DNA of 41,492 bases from Clostridiales bacterium (GTDB lineage: Bacteria; Bacillota; Clostridia; Christensenellales; CAG-138), in contig SFDB01000018.1 in NCBI GenBank assembly GCA_004558825.1, positions 1-41,492 on the forward strand, in the 5' to 3' direction. Shown piece after piece: positions 40,829 to 41,492 of this stretch (the stretch's first letter is position 1; the number at the start of each line of letters is the position of its first letter). A program made the translations under genes and the position numbers. The notes under the pieces are model-generated. The model had not been told where the DNA came from. It searched no databases and saw only the letters and a program-made list of their open reading frames with translations.

Positions 40829-41492
40829 TTATTTCTTGCGGAACAGCATGATACCCGCGCCGGAAACAATTGCCATGATTGCAATAGCCGTCATGGAAAT
40901 TGCGCCTGTCTTCGGCGGTGTCGAAGGCGCGGGAGCGGGTGTCGGCGGCATTACCTCAGGAGCATCGGTATTGAAGACGATGTAGATATCGAGGTCTTCG
41001 GTGATGTCGTTAATCGTGATAACATTGCCGGGACGTACCGCTACGATTTCGCCGTTGATGGCAACATACCATACATAGTGGTTAGCATCGGGCGTCATGT
41101 TGATCGTCAGATCATCGCCGTGCTCAACTACGATGTCGCCAATGGGTGAAGCCGTACCGCAGGATGTTGTGCGAATATGCACATTATAAGTATTGATCTC
41201 ATAGAGTGCGGTTACCGTAAGGTCGGATGTCACGTTCGTGAATTCTACATCCCACTCTACGAAGTGATAGCCTACATGCTCGGGAACAGCGGGCTCTACT
41301 GCGTCAGCGCCGTGCTCAACGGTCTGAGTGTCGATCGTTTCGCCTGTGAGGCCGTCAACGAACGTTACGGTGTACTCGTTGATTGCGTAAACAGCAGTTA
41401 CTGTGAGGTCAGACTGTACATTTGTGAAGTCTGTATCCCACTCTACGAAGGTATAGCCCTCGTGTACGGGAGCCTCGGGTGCTACTGCATCC
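40829..41492 (-). CDS. Surface protein with InlB-like repeats and PPKTG tail (5' end outside window)
   Basis: The open frame runs off the right edge; 221 residues are visible. Two Listeria-Bacteroides (Flg_new/InlB B-type) repeats are seen, each with HxGYxFVEWDxxFTNVxSDLTVTAxY. Between and after are EYTVTFVDGLTGETID and a variant INTYNVHIRTTSCG. A Pro-rich linker leads to PPKTGA, a hydrophobic helix and FRKK. An internal GTG at 41231-41233 is not the start; the frame stays open upstream. The same PPKTG motif ends the neighbouring surface gene, so one sortase may anchor both. Likely an adhesive or wall-bound protein; ligand unknown. Confidence 0.9.
   Translation of the reverse strand, partial: DAVAPEAPVHEGYTFVEWDTDFTNVQSDLTVTAVYAINEYTVTFVDGLTGETIDTQTVEHGADAVEPAVPEHVGYHFVEWDVEFTNVTSDLTVTALYEINTYNVHIRTTSCGTASPIGDIVVEHGDDLTINMTPDANHYVWYVAINGEIVAVRPGNVITINDITEDLDIYIVFNTDAPEVMPPTPAPAPSTPPKTGAISMTAIAIMAIVSGAGIMLFRKK

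Overview
The window looks like a chromosomal segment of an uncultured, probably gut-associated, spore-forming clostridium (Bacillota, Clostridia). The support is the gene order rpoB-rpoC-rpsL-rpsG-fusA-tuf, strong AGGAGG ribosome-binding sites, frequent GTG and TTG starts (fusA, rpoC, rnj, mutS2), the sporulation pair yabP-yabQ behind a sigma-E-like promoter, a DUF1540 mini-protein, and wall-type surface proteins with C-terminal PPKTG signals. Base composition is moderate to GC-leaning. The lineage cannot be fixed below class from sequence alone.

Layout. 1-4264 (minus): tuf (cut by the window edge), fusA, rpsG, rpsL behind a TTGACA-17-TAAAAT promoter, then an unrecognised cysteine-rich membrane protein. 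4290-12014 (minus): rpoC and rpoB with their own promoter and a leader of about 215 nt. 12070-15317 (minus): mltG, a YlbF-family gene and ribonuclease J. 15385-19964 (minus): a tightly overlapping operon of a class I methyltransferase, hslO (Hsp33), a TPR protein and a THUMP-type rRNA methyltransferase, closed by an intrinsic terminator. 20182-20301: a folded RNA-like element ending in a T-run. 20359-24277 (plus): an E2-like acyltransferase homologue, then DUF1538 permease, tandem P-II protein and GNAT acetyltransferase.

24344-24533 is copy A of a roughly 190-bp multi-hairpin repeat; copy B is at 40584-40771. 24593-33404 (minus) runs from a divergent promoter: substrate-binding protein, U32 peptidase/rRNA hydroxylase homologue, mutS2, DUF523, response regulator and histidine kinase. 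These are followed by an Mrp/NBP35 ATPase with its own promoter, whose 3' end carries a deletion plus frameshift. 33467-36227 (plus): a compact AlaRS without the C-Ala region and an RraB-like protein, ending in a bidirectional terminator shared with convergent guaA. 38028-38994: the DUF1540 mini-gene diverging from yabP-yabQ. 39111-41492 (minus): two surface proteins with matching PPKTG sorting-type tails, the outer one cut by the window edge.

The most unusual features are the two-copy multi-hairpin repeat, whose stems show compensatory base changes between copies; the 115-nt structured RNA candidate with mutually exclusive hairpins; the damaged mrp gene; the short AlaRS; the back-to-back promoters sharing one -35 region; and the DUF1540 gene, which is short enough to be missed. 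No tRNA, rRNA, CRISPR array, insertion sequence or transposase was seen.
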